Assembly: GCA_029449245.1 (NCBI GenBank)
Contig: JANATF010000005.1
Span: forward strand, 1,674,001-1,738,000
DNA: 64,000 bases
Source of the DNA: Mortierella alpina
Lineage: Eukaryota > Mortierellomycota > Mortierellomycetes > Mortierellales > Mortierellaceae
Direction: 5' to 3'
Shown piece after piece: positions 1-11,900 of this stretch. Made by a program: the position numbers and the translations under genes. Under the pieces are notes generated by a model. The model had not been told where the DNA came from, did not search any database, and was given only the letters and a program-made list of their open reading frames with translations. How positions within the stretch are numbered: the stretch's first letter is position 1; every line of letters starts with the position of its first letter.

Positions 1-1652
1 TCTGGACAAGCCCACCGTACCGGTAACATCGCATTATATGCACTTCGGCACTAGTCGACGCGCATCCGCAAGATTCGACCCTGATCAGCCAATAAGAGGT
101 GCCATACGGTTCCTATGAGCCATATGCAAGTGCCTGGGAACTCAGGCACAGTGGGTCAGTGCTGTATTTTTAGGGTTGTGTGCTATGCAAAACTACATAT
201 AATGCTGTATAAACACCATGCAGCGCGCCACAGAGTCCTACCAGATCGTTCAGAGTGCCTGGCAGCGGTAATCGGGGCACCAAGCGCCCACGAGAACCAT
301 GGTGTCCCCTAAGGCTCACTTTCTCTGCTACTCCGACCTCACCTTCGGAAGGTGACTTTGCTAATTCATTTGCGCCGCCTGATCCTTCCATCGACTTTTC
401 TCGAGCCCTGGGAGTGTGCTGCATCTCGCCAGGCACTGTTTTCCTGGTTTGCTCATCTTCACAATCTGAGTTTCGGAAGCGACCCGCACGGAAAAACCAA
501 CCAGGGACCTTTGCGATGTCGAATCTTGCCGATTCATGAAATTGGTTATAAATGCAATCTTAGCACCTCGGACGATCGAGCTCTCTCTGGACAAGCCCAC
601 CGTACCGGTAACATCGCATTATATGCACTTCGGCACTAGTCGACGCGCATCCGCAAGATTCGACCCTGATCAGCCAATAAGAGGTGCCATACGGTTCCTA
701 TGAGCCATATGCAAGTGCCTGGGAACTCAGGCACAGTGGGTCAGTGCTGTATTTTTAGGGTTGTGTGCTATGCAAAACTACATATAATGCTGTATAAACA
801 CCACGCAGCGCGCCACAGAGTCATACCAGATCGCACAGAGTGCCTGGCACCGCTAACCAGGGCACCAGGTTCCCACCGAAAGTCATGGCGTCCCCTAGGG
901 CTCTCTATCTCTGCTACTCCGACCTCACCTTCGGAAGGTGACTTTGCTAATTCAGTTCCGCCTGATCCTTCCATCGACTTTTCTCGAGCCCTGGAGGTGT
1001 GTTGCATCTCGCCAGACACTGTTTTCTTGGTTTGCTCATCTTCACAATCTGAGTTTCGGAAGCGACCCGCACGGAAAAGCAAACCAGGGACCTTTGCGAT
1101 GTCGAATCTTGCCGATTCATGAAATTGGTTATAAATGCAATTCAAGCAGCTCGGACGATCGAGCTCGCTTTGGACAAGCCCACCATACCGGCAGCATCGC
1201 ATTATAAGCACTTCGGCACTAGTCGACGGGCATCTGCAAGATACGACCCTGATCAGCCAATAAGAGGTGCCATACGGTTCCTATGAGCCATATGCAAGTG
1301 CCTGGGAACTCAGGCACAGTGGGTCAGTGCTGTATTTTTAGGTTTGTGCGCTATGCAAAACTACATATAATGCCATATAAACACCATGCAGCGCGATACA
1401 GTGTCATATCAGATCGCACAGAGTGCCTGGCAGCGGTAACCAGGGAACCAGGTGCCCATCGAGAGCCATGGTGTCCCCTAAGGCTCTCTTTCTCTGCTAC
1501 TCCGACCTCACCTTCGGAAGGTGACTTTGCTAATTCAGTTGCGCCTTATCCTTCCATCGACTTTCTCGAGACCTGGGAGTGTAGTGTACAGGCACTCTTT
1601 TCTTGGTTTGCTCATCTTCGGAATCTGAATCGCGGAACCGAACCGTTCGCGT
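1..1652 (+). repeat. ~585-bp satellite, left array (about 2.8 copies)
   Basis: Three head-to-tail copies start near 1, 586 and 1169, giving units of about 585 and 583 bp. The third copy is truncated and diverges after about 1650. Each unit holds two TATAAA-like stretches, a perfect hairpin with 7-bp arms (GTGCCTG ... CAGGCAC) and a second CCTGG/CCAGG inverted pair. Open frames in these units shift between copies and show no conserved protein, so I read the unit as non-coding. The array starts at the window edge, so its true length is unknown. The same unit occurs in reverse orientation at 8945-13400. Confidence 0.93.
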
Positions 1653-1937
1653 TTAACAGTTTAAGATTCAGTTCAAAGGAGCCAGCGAATGTTGGTGGTT
1701 TAGTTCCTAACTATAGTGCTATGGAAAGGCAATGGAATCGTGAGGCTATGAGGGAGCTATGTTATGTGCCTGTGAGGACGGTTCTGGGTACCATTCATGG
1801 GCGGAGAGGAGCTTAGGGAGGCGCAGGAGGCGCAGGAGGCGCTGGCCAACTAGCATCGATGTGCGGACCCGCCAGATCTAGGAAGTGTTCTTGGAAACGC
1901 CAGATATACGTTGCTGCGTATCAGGAGATAGGGTATG

Positions 1938-2262
1938 TCATCGTGAGAGATGCCGCAAAGAAGAAGCATCTGTCAAACTAGAAAGGTGCGGTTGGTTGGA
2001 GGATACTTTGCACCAGTTGGAGGTGGCATATTGCTGCCATTGTACTCCAGCGCACGCATGTACTGTGTGGCTAAGGTGCGGTCTCACTATGATTTGCGTT
2101 GCGCTGTTGTCGTAGAGTCTTTGGATCATATTTCCAAGGCGACGATCAAAGCCGGCTTCCTGGAGAGTCTGCCAGAGAAGGGTGCGATCCACCGAGTCAT
2201 AGGCAGCCTGAATGCTCAAGAAGGCGATCCATGCTTACCCACCATCGAAGGGAATCTCTACA
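1938..2262 (-). mobile_element. Non-LTR (LINE) reverse transcriptase fragment, degenerate
   Basis: On the minus strand a frame reads AFLSIQAAYDSVDRTLLW, then QEAGF and a following RLYDN segment. This is the palm motif A region of non-LTR retrotransposon reverse transcriptases, usually written FLDIxxAYDxV. The first Asp of motif A, a metal ligand, is Ser here. Upstream the same frame meets a stop, and downstream the frame is lost before motif B. Only this ~100-residue piece is recognisable, so it is a dead fragment. It lies between the left satellite array and the Fanzor remnant. Confidence 0.72.
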
Positions 2263-2399
2263 ATCACGCTAGTGACAAGAAATATTACGAGATCGTTCAA
2301 TGTATTATAGAATGAGGTCCTTCTACCGGACCAGAAAATTAACCATTAGCCATTTCGTATCTTCAAGGTTATCTAACTTGACTCGAGCCTTACAGAAAG

Positions 2400-3115
2400 A
2401 GGATCAGGATTCAGGGTTTGCGTTCCATCACTCCTCAGGTTCTCTATGAACTCAAATTTCTTAGCATGAAAGTCATGCTGAAGCTGCTCAAGATGTTCTT
2501 CCTCTGTGAAGAGCACGCTGCAAAGACGCTGCAAAAGTGCATTAGCAAAGCAACGGTTGCCCATGTTGTAAAGACCATGGTTGCCGGACATTGGGTTGAA
2601 GGACATTGCAGAATGGTTTTGGTTGATATCTGTAATCGTGACAATGGGACACTTGCAAAAGGAAGACGAGGGTGTAAAGTGAAGAGTGTCGGCGTGATAA
2701 ACTATCTTGGACGAGCCTCCTTCCACGAGAAGGTCGCCGAGTTTTTGTACCAAAAAGGTGAGATTTCTTTTTTTTTTTCTATTGGCTGCTCCTCTTTTTT
2801 TCTATTGGCTCAACCTTGGATACATCGTACCTGAAAGCTAACAGCTTGGCATACCCGTCCAAGGTAGATGAGCACAAGACCAGCAGCGTGTGCCCTCGCT
2901 GCGATGCTGCCGTCAGGAAAGAGATGCGCAGAGTTACCTGCACGGCCTACAATGTGCCGATGCACAGAGATAGCGCGGGAGCGCACAATATCGCTCGCAT
3001 CGGCATGGCCCAGCTCTTCCAAGAACCAAGGACGGTGTCCCTCCAACGCCCCACCCAGGTCCAACCCGTAGCCCAGGCTGAAGAGGAAGATGAAGGAGAC
3101 TTTGGTCTCGATTAA
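2400..3115 (+). pseudogene. Fanzor (eukaryotic TnpB-like) nuclease, C-terminal remnant
   Basis: Fanzors are eukaryotic relatives of TnpB, RNA-guided DNA nucleases carried by transposons. The frame at 2418-2757 ends with a KGRRGCKVK stretch and a helix leading to EFLYQKG. After an apparent intron (donor 2758, acceptor near 2863) the frame continues VDEHKTSSVCPRCD, then MHRDSAGAHNIARIG. That is the zinc ribbon followed by the RuvC-III motif, whose Asp is kept in HRD. The second zinc pair is damaged: the usual CxxC reads CTAY. The donor (phase 1) and best acceptor (phase 0) do not match, and no N-terminal half is visible. It stops with an acidic tail at 3115. I call it an inactive remnant; family assignment rests on the zinc ribbon plus RuvC-III order. 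Confidence 0.68.
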
Positions 3116-3438
3116 GCGGCGTGAAGCGTCGCAATAGTTTGTAGAATAACGGGCGCCTTCCGGTTTCTGGGCTGGGGATGCCTCTACAGTAAGTGTACAT
3201 CTTTTCGAGAGCCGAGCGAGCGTTGAGCGACCAGCGAGCGAGCGACCTTTGCCAACATTTATTCGCTCCCATCTCTATTTCTTTTCTTTTGGGAGCTAGT
3301 GGCTGCTGCCGTGTGATTGGCGCATTTGCCCTGGCCCTGGGAAACCTTTTTCTTCACGCGCAGTTTCTCTTTCCGGCCGTTGCTCTTCTCCCCATTCCTC
3401 TCTTGCACATTCCCACGCAATCCTCATCAGAACCAACA

Positions 3439-6322
3439 ATGTCCACGCCCCAAGAGATCTTCAAGGCCCTGGCTGGCCTCCCTACCTACTCGGACGCCGT
3501 GATCCTGCCCGGCTCTACAGACTCGACCCTCAGTAAGACGCGTACTGCGGGCAGCGCAGCACGCCATCGTTGTGCTCCAATACCATGTTGGCTGACCAAC
3601 TCGGCATCCCCCTCTTTCGTTCCATCCAGACATCCAGGTGTCCTTATCTCAGCGAGATCTGGAGAGAAACGTTCGAAGAAAGTTCACCAGGACCGTCGTC
3701 GCCTCTACTGCAGAAAAGTCTGTTGCCCACATCATCACTGGCTCCTCCGTGGATACTGGTGATGCTGTTGCTCAAGCTGTTTCCCCATCAGGCAAATACA
3801 CCGTCATTCTCCGCTCGGTTGCCGGCGACAAAAAAAAGAACTTCGTGGAGGTGCGTGCCTAGTCAAGCGTGATCACAGCTCCTCTTCTTCTAAACCTTCG
3901 TCCTTCGTTATTAACGTGCATTGCAATCGCAATCATTTCATTATCCAGATCTGGTCCGAGGGCTCTATTCTTCACCTCTTGGAGACAACCGCCATCCACG
4001 ACGACTACTATACAGACTCGACCTTTGGCACACTCGAATGGTCAAGGGATGAGACCAAGATTGTCTATGTTGCTGAGCGCAAAAAGAGTGAAGATGCCGT
4101 CGAGGTTCGTCTGAAAACTGTCCATGGAATATTCGGTCATACAGCAAAAGCCAGATGCCTTTTTTGCCTGACCAGTTCTTGCCTCTTTTCTCGTCCAGAA
4201 ATTCAACTACAAGCCCGACTGGGGAGAAACCTTCACTGGAAAGCGCGACCCCTCACTTGTTGTCGTGAGCCTCGAAACGTTCGACGTGAAAGTGCTGGGC
4301 AGCCTCGAACGCGACATGAGCCCTGGACAGGTGAGTTGGGCACCACTTGATGCGACTGAATGTGGGTGAAGCTGATCAAATTGATATGTACTGTACTTAC
4401 ACGCTTCTCTCTTCGATGTTCTGCGATGCAGGCTATCTTTGCGCACGACTCCAAGTCGCTCATCTTTACGGGATACCACCGCGACCCCCAGTTCTTTGGT
4501 ATCGTCTTTTGCCAAAACCGCTTGACAGGCTTGTATCAGATTAATGTTGATGGATCGGGGCTCAAGCAGTTGTCGGTTGGGCTCAAGAGCGCAAGATCTC
4601 CCAGGCTGAATCCCGATGGAACGACGCTCGTAAGTAGCGGTACAGTCACCGTTTTGTACTACTTGCACAGAGACCTTGTAGACTGACTATGCTCCCATTC
4701 ATGGTCACTCACTAGATTTTCTTGTCCAACAAAGTTAACGGACCTCACGCTGGTTGTGCTAAGTTGTGCAAGGTAATGCACAATCGCAAAGACTATGCTG
4801 CTTCAACATGTACAGGAGCGGGTATCGAAAAATTGGCTGACAAATTCATCCTGCTTCCTGTTAGATCGATACTGCATCTGGACAGGTGGCCACCGTCGTG
4901 GATTTTGTCGGGAAGGCAGATACAGCTACAGGGTTCCCTGGACTGTACATTGATCAACTCCCAAAACATCCCTGGGTGTCTCCAACCAAGATTGTAACGT
5001 CGTCTGCTTGGCGTCTGCGTCGCACGCTCCTCTCAATTGATGTTGTATCAGGAACAGTGCAGGAATTGTCTCCTGCCAAAAGCTACCCTGGTTCCACGAC
5101 CGCACTCTTTGCCAACTCACGCTGGATCCTGGCGACCTATTCCACACCAACAGAGCCCTGGGCGTTGATGCTGGGCCAGATTGATCACGACAAGCAAGGC
5201 GATTCAGCTGTTCACTTTTCTGTACTCGAGAGCAGCAAGGCCGAAAAGGCCAAACCATTCTACCAGACACATGCCTGGTCGATTGTCGACAAGATTCCGG
5301 GCCAGCTGGAGAGTCTCGAAGTCTTGCTCTTAGAGCCGTTCAAGAAGGATGTCCACGCTGCTCAGGCTCAGGCACAAAGCGCAGTGAGCGGAGCGAAGCC
5401 GCCATTGGTGATTTTCCCTCACGGTGGCCCCCATTCTGGATTTGCAGCCGAATTTTCGGTGCTCAACACAGTCCTTCTCGGCCTTGGTTTCGCAGTCGCG
5501 TGTGGTAATAATAACTACATGCTGATTGACCACTGGCAATGTGGATTGAGAAAGCGTACGCTTTTGCAAGCTTGAACTTACAGCTAACGGCTTTCTATGC
5601 CCAACATTATTTTCATGGTAGTCAACTTTACTGGAAGTGTTGGATATGGTCAAGACAATGTCGAGGCGTTGGTAGGCAGAGTGGGTGAGCTCGATGTTGA
5701 TGAATGCCAGGCGGTTCGGGACTATCTCATTTCTCGAGGAGACGTGGACGCAGAGCGCATTTGCCTGACTGGAGGAAGTCATGGCGGTTTTATCGTGACC
5801 CATCTCCTCAAGGATACAAGCTACAAGGCAGCTGTGGTGCGCAACCCTGTTACCGATATTCCGGCTCTGACCTCAGTCTCGGACATTAGCGAGTGGGGCT
5901 ATGCGGTGACCGGACTTGCGTTCGACATGGAGGCGCCTCCATTAGCAGCTCTGGCAGATCCTGAAGTCTTTAGAAAGCTGCGCGAATCGTCTCCCATGCA
6001 TCACGTTGAGAAGGTGGCGGCCCCGACGCTGATGCTTATTGGTACCGGCGATCGTCGCGTGCCTCCTAGTCAAGGAGTTTCCTGGTGGCAGGCCAGGCAG
6101 AACAAGATCAGGAAGGACAAACTTCAAGGCAACGCTGCAGTGAATAGGATTCAGACCTTTGACGGCACCGGACATGCGCTGGACTCTGTCGAAGCTGAGA
6201 GCAATTCAGCTTATAGTCTAGCCAGCTTCCTCCTCGAGTTCACCAGGGTCGATCACCCTCAGGTGGCTTCGGTAGACGCCGTCGGCCGCCAAGGAGAGGG
6301 CGGTCGTGGAGCGTATATTTAA
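3439..6322 (+). CDS. Acylaminoacyl-peptidase (S9C family, APEH-like)
   Basis: Predicted cytosolic serine peptidase that removes N-acylated amino acids from peptides. Eight exons: 3439-3532, 3630-3850, 3949-4104, 4199-4330, 4432-4629, 4716-4772, 4865-5504, 5622-6322. All phases close to give 732 residues, the size typical of APEH. The N-terminal two thirds is a beta-propeller; the C-terminal alpha/beta hydrolase domain has an HGGPH oxyanion segment, the nucleophile in GGSHGGF (Ser about 552), Asp in GTGDRRVPP (about 643) and His in GTGHALD (about 684). The catalytic triad is therefore intact. The start follows a CAACA leader and is the first ATG of the matching frame. It lies just downstream of the Fanzor remnant and between the two inverted satellite arrays, yet shows no damage. 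Confidence 0.93.
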
Positions 6323-7038
6323 TATTACTATTGTCACACAGTTTCGCTATGGCACAGAAAAGGGGAGGGGGTAGGGGCTGTAGTGCGTCAGGATGCATGC
6401 CAGCATGTCTCTGTTTGAAGAGGCGCAAATTCTCAGACGGAACAGCCTGCTGCGAGCCAGCGCTAAGGCGCAGACTCCTGAAAGACTGGTTGAATGCCGA
6501 AGAGGGCTGGAGCTGAAAAGGGAATAGAGTTGTCCACCTTTGATCCGAGTGGGGCAGCCGACAGGTCTCAGCTGGCCTCCGGTGTGGGTGGCCCCGGCTG
6601 TCGAGCCAGACGAGGCTGGGTGTCCTTGTGATCCTTCTCGTAAGACTCGTAAGAGCAGCACGGACGCAAAGAAGAATGACCTCACCTTCGTGCCTTTGTT
6701 TGTTGCCCTTTTGTTTGTGCACACTTTCCACACTGACATACGAAACCAGCTGCACACCAGGGTCTCTCTCTCTCTTGTCACTTCACCGTTGTTTTTCCCC
6801 TTCTCCTCTCTCTCTCTCTCACTCACTCTCTCTCTCTCACTCACTCTCTCTCTCTCTCACTCTCACTCTCACTCTCACTCTCGCGTCTTCGTCGCTTCGT
6901 CGCTTCGTGTTTCCGCTGGCCCTGCTTTCCTCCTCTCCATCCTCCCCTTGACTCCTCCACCCAGCCCCCATCGGCCCTCGCCTCTTGTCCGCCAATCTCT
7001 CTTTCATTCGTTCATCCCCACCCAACAGCGCCCTCTGC
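6323..7038. other. Intergenic region with pyrimidine-rich microsatellite
   Basis: No gene is supported here. The right half is very pyrimidine-rich, with a CT/CACT microsatellite at about 6801-6882. It lies 150-240 bp upstream of the next start codon and probably forms the promoter/5' UTR of the following gene. Frames through the CT tract give only Ser/Leu repeats. Confidence 0.6.
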
Positions 7039-8666
7039 ATGTCCCTGGATTTTCAAAAAGCTACGCTCAAGAAGGCGGCGGTGACTACATTGCCTCTGTA
7101 AGCACTACTTTGCGCTAGTGCCAAGTCTTAAGCCAATGGACCTTGCACCCTCCCCCTCTTTCCTCCTCTGGTCTTTCTCCACTCTTCTCGCTCACATGCA
7201 GACACACGCTCTCTCGTCCCTTTCTCCTGTTTTCTGATCGTGCTCCTGATTCTCTATCCTTCCAACTCCTTAGCTGGGCTGATCCAGAGCAGGATCAACG
7301 GCCGCTGCCAGACCTCTGCGATCTGGCCGAAGAAGATCACCAGGAAACTCAAGACCCCCGTCAACCTTTGTCAGCCACCCCAACCCACGCTTCAGAATTA
7401 ACTGTTGGTCGTTCTTCCACCTCCAACGGCAGCAATTGCCATGCCAATGGCGGAGTCCCCACATATGCCTCAGCCCCACTGTCCGGACGCTCTCGAAAGT
7501 CTCTCTCTACAGGCAGCCGTTCCCAGCTCCACAGTGCCTCGCGCTTGAACGGCAACCATAAGCAGGACTGGTCTGTCTTTGCGACCATGAGTAACGTGTC
7601 AACAGTGTCTGAGCGACTAGGGCGCAAACTACATAGCTCTGTCGGTCCTGCCTCACCGGGATCGGCCTCGCTCGGCAACAGCTTCTCCTCTCCAGCAGAG
7701 CCACCAACTGTTGCCTCTGGTGCAGGGGCTATTTCCAGCCTAAAGCGGTTCCCTCAGAAGCTGGACGAGATGTTTCGCCTGAATCCAACTCCTGCAGGGG
7801 CACAAGGAGCAACAGCAACTTCAGGAGCAACAGCCAACGATCCCCATGCTTGTACCTGCACATGCCCCCAACATCGGTATAAACAGCCCACCTTCTCCAT
7901 GCGAGGGGGTCGACTCGGCATGTCAGCCTCAAAACGCCGGAATCAGAAAGAGTCGTTGGAACTGATGCGCGGATATCCAACGGGCCAATGCGTCTCCTCG
8001 TCTCCGCCAGATCATACCAATTGGGACGAAAAGAGTTCCGAGGACTTGTCATTGACGAATCGCCAAAGCACCGCCAAGAACACTGCCTTTAACCTGGATG
8101 CGTTCAAGATGTTCCTCAACTCGCCCTTGTTTTCCAACATTCTCAAGTCGTTGACCATCATGGCGGCCGTGTCCCTCTTCGCAATAGCCCTGGATGCCAT
8201 CATCATCTTGGTCAACACCCCAGACGAACACACCCGGCTTTCAACCAACAATAATGCCGCTTTGATCGTCACCGTCATTCTCTCGCTCCTGACCATCGCG
8301 TACTCTTGCTTCACCATCTTTTTGGAATCGCGACGACCTCCCGAGGGCCTGGATACATCTAATTCCAAGCCGCTGTTTGTCATCTTCTCAGAGATCATCG
8401 CCTCTATTGTATGGGCACAGGTCTTGAGTGTGACTATCTACATCTACATCTGGACGTATGGTTGTACAGAGGCTGGACAGCAACAGCTCGAGCGCCTGTG
8501 GCAACACAATGGCCAGTTGGCCCTCGCAGACAGTCACCTCACCGAACGACTCTGTCGACGCCAGGGGGCTATGGTCGGCCTTGAGTTGTTGCTGATCGTC
8601 CTTCTTATCTTCAACTTTTATACCCACTTGGCCCTCAATTTCAAGTTTATTCGCGCCGTCTCATGA
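7039..8666 (+). CDS. Four-helix membrane protein, uncharacterised
   Basis: I do not recognise a named family. Proposed exons 7039-7097 and 7274-8666; the phase-2 junction closes and gives 483 residues. The short first exon encodes a basic N-terminus (SLDFQKATLKKAAV). About 330 residues of low-complexity Ser/Thr/Pro-rich sequence follow, predicted cytosolic, with a small Cys/His cluster (CTCTCPQH). The last 170 residues carry four hydrophobic segments, near ILKSLTIMAAVSLFAIAL, AALIVTVILSLLTIAYSCF, FSEIIASIVWAQVLSVTIYI and LELLLIVLLIFNFY. A long loop with several Cys lies between helices 3 and 4. The four-helix topology resembles MARVEL-type fungal proteins, but that is topology only. The first exon is the less certain part. 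Confidence 0.72.
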
Positions 8667-8944
8667 AGCATTGTGCCACACATAATCCATCTCTTTTGTA
8701 AAATTATAATCAATACACTCATGAAAACGCATATGCACATTTGGAAAAATGAAAGACTCTCTGCAGACCGATAACTTGTTGGATTGAAGAACAGTTTCGA
8801 GTAGAATACACTTGCAATAATGTACGCGATGGCATGGTGGTATATTATGCAATCAAAGGTAGACCTGCCTCAAGGAATTGCTCCACGAAAGCACAGTAAC
8901 CAGATTTCAAGAAGTAATCCACACGAAGAGCATTAATTAAGCGC
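8667..8944. other. Intergenic spacer before the right satellite array
   Basis: AT-rich 3' flank of the membrane-protein gene. I see no gene or repeat; satellite sequence begins near 8945. Confidence 0.5.
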
Positions 8945-11900
8945 ACTGAAAACACTGTGCCTGGCTCCAATGTTCATATACACTGCACCCATATGGGCCA
9001 TACCAACTCTTTAGGCAAACCGCCTTCATCCGCACCTCTCATTGGCAGATCAGGTCCAGCTGTTGCAGATGTTCGTCGACTAGTGCCGACGTGAATATAA
9101 TGCGATACTGCCGGTATGGTGGGCTTGTCCAGAGTGAGCTCGATCGTCCGAGCTGCTTGAATTGCATTTATAACCAATTTCAAGAATCGGCAAGATTCGC
9201 CTTCGCAAAGGAACCTACCCATGGTGAATGAGCTGATTCCGCAACCCAGATGGTGAAGATAAGAAAACAAAGAACAGAGTGCATGGTGAGATGCAGCGCA
9301 CACCCAGGGCTCGAGAAAGTCGATGGAAGGATCAGGCGCAACTGAATTAGCAAAGTCACCTTCCGACGGTGAGGTCAAAGTAGCAAAGAAAGAGAGCCCT
9401 AGGGGACACCACGGCTCTCGATGGGTACCTGGTGCCCTGGTTAGCGGTGCCAGGCACTCTGTGCGATCTGGTATGACTCTGTGGCGCGCTGCATGGTGTT
9501 TATACAGCATTATATGTAGTTTTGCATAGCACACAAACCTAAAAATACAGCACTGACCCACTGTGCCTGAGTTCCAGGCACTTGCATATGGCTCATAGGA
9601 ACCATATGGCACCTCTTATTGGCTGATCAGGGTCGTACCTTGCAGATGCGCGTCGACTAGTGCCGAAGTGCTTATAATGCGATGCTACCGGTATGGTGGG
9701 CTTGTCCAGAGTGAGCTCGATCGTCCGAGCTGCTTGAATTGCATTTATAACCAATTTCAAGAATCGGCAAGATTCGCCTTCGCAAAGGAACCTACCCATG
9801 GTGAATGAGCTGATTCCGCAACCCAGATGGTGACGATAAGAAAACAAAGAACAGAGTGCCTGGTGAGATGCAGCGCACACCCAGGGCTCGAGAAAGTCGA
9901 TGGAAGGATCAGGCGGAACTGAATTAGCAAAGTCACCTTCCGACGGAGGTCAAAGTAGCAAAGAAAGAGAGCCCTAGGGGACACCACGGCTCTCGACGGG
10001 TACCTGGTGCCCTGGTTAGCGGTGCCAGGCACTCTGTGCGATCTAGTATGACTCTGTGGCGCGCTGCATAGTGTTTATATAGCATTATATGTAGTTTTGC
10101 ATAGCGCACAAACCTAAAAATACAGCATTGACCCACTGTGCCTGAGTTCCAGGCACTTGCATATGGGCCATAGGAACCGTATGACATGTCTTATTGGTTG
10201 ATCAGGGTCGTATCTTGCAGATGCCCGTCGACTAGTGCCGAAATTCATATAATGCGATGCTACCGGTATGGTGGGCTTGTCCAGAGCGAGCTCGATCGTC
10301 CGAGCTGCTTGAATTGCATTTATACACAGATTCAAGAATCTGCGAGATTGGCCATTGCAAAAGTCCCAGGTTGGCTTTTGTGAATGAGTCGACTCCGCAA
10401 CGCAGATTGCGAAGTTGAGTAAGCCAAGAAAAGAGTGCCGGGCGTGATGCGGCACACTCCCAGGGCTCAAGAAATAGCGATGGATTGATCAGGCGCCAAA
10501 AACTATATTAGCAAGTCGTCTTCCAAAGCTGCTATCAGAGAGCCTTTGGAGCCGCAATGGCTTTAGATGGCTACTTGATCGTCTGGGTAGTGGTGCTAGG
10601 CACTCGATGCGATCCGGTAGGACTCTGTGGCGCGCTGCATGATGATTATACAGCATTATATGTCAATTTGCACAGCGCAGAAAAGTAAAAAACGCACTGG
10701 CCGCTGTGCCTGAGATCCCCAGGCACTTACATATGGGCTTTAGCGACCATATGGCGCCTCTCATTGGCTGATCAGGGTCGTATCTTGCAGATACCCGTCG
10801 ACTAGTGCCGAATGCATATGATGCGATGCTACCGGTACGGTGGGCTTGTCCAGGGCGAGCTCGATCGTCCGAGGTGCTTGAATTGCATTTATAACCAATT
10901 TCATGAATCGGCAAGATTCGACATCGCAAAGGTCCCTGGTTGGCTTTTCCGTGCGGGTAGCTTCCGAAACTCAGATTGTGAAGATGAGCAAACCAAGAAA
11001 ACAGTGCCTGGTGAGATGCAGCGCACACCCAGGGCTCGAGAAAGTCGATGGAAGGATCAGGCGGAACTGAATTAGCAAAGTCACCTTCCGACGGTGAGGT
11101 CAAAGTAGCAAAGAAAGAGAGCCCTAGGGGACACCACGGCTCTCGATGGGTACCTGGTGCCCTGGTTAGCGGTGCCAGGCACTCTGTGCGATCTGGTATG
11201 ACTCTGTGGCGCGCTGCATGGTGTTTATACAGCATTATATGTAGTTTTGCATAGCGCACAAACCTAAAAATACAGCACTGACCCACTGTGCCTGAGTTCC
11301 CAGACACTTACATATGGGCCATAGGAACCGTATGGAACCTCTCATTGGCTGATCAGGGTCGTATCTTTCAGATACCCGTCGACTAGTGCCGAATGCATAT
11401 AATGCGATGCTACCGGTACGGTGGGCTTGTCCAGGGCGAGCTCGATCGTCCGAGGTGCTTAGATTGCGTTTATAACCAATTTCATGAATCGGCAAGATTC
11501 GACATCGCAAAGGTCCCTGGTTGGTTTTTCCGTGCGGGTCGCTTCCGAAACTCAGATTGTGAAGATGAGCAAACCAAGAAAACAGTGCCTGGCGAGATGC
11601 AACACACTCCCAGGGCTTGAGAAAAGTCGATGGAAGGATCAGGCGGCGAAACTGAATTAGCAAAGTCACCTTCCGAAGGTGAGGTCGGAGTAGCAGAGAA
11701 AGTGAGCCCTAGGGGACACCACGGCTCTCGATGGGAACCTGGTGCCCCGGTTAGCGGTGCCAGGCACTCTGGCGATCTGGTATGACTCTATGGCGCGCTG
11801 CATAGTGTTTATATAGCATTATATGTAGTTTTGCATAGCGCACAAACCTAAAAATACAGCATTGACCCACTGTGCCTGAGTTCCCAGACACTTACATATG

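Noticed and set aside
2373-2753. 126-codon minus-strand frame opposite the Fanzor remnant
   Set aside because: Antisense shadow of the Fanzor-related plus-strand frame; no family signature of its own.
8974-9612. 212-codon minus-strand open frame and similar long frames in the satellite arrays
   Set aside because: Frame lengths and stops differ between copies, no recognisable motif, and substitutions do not preserve protein sequence; best explained as chance frames in a GC-moderate repeat.
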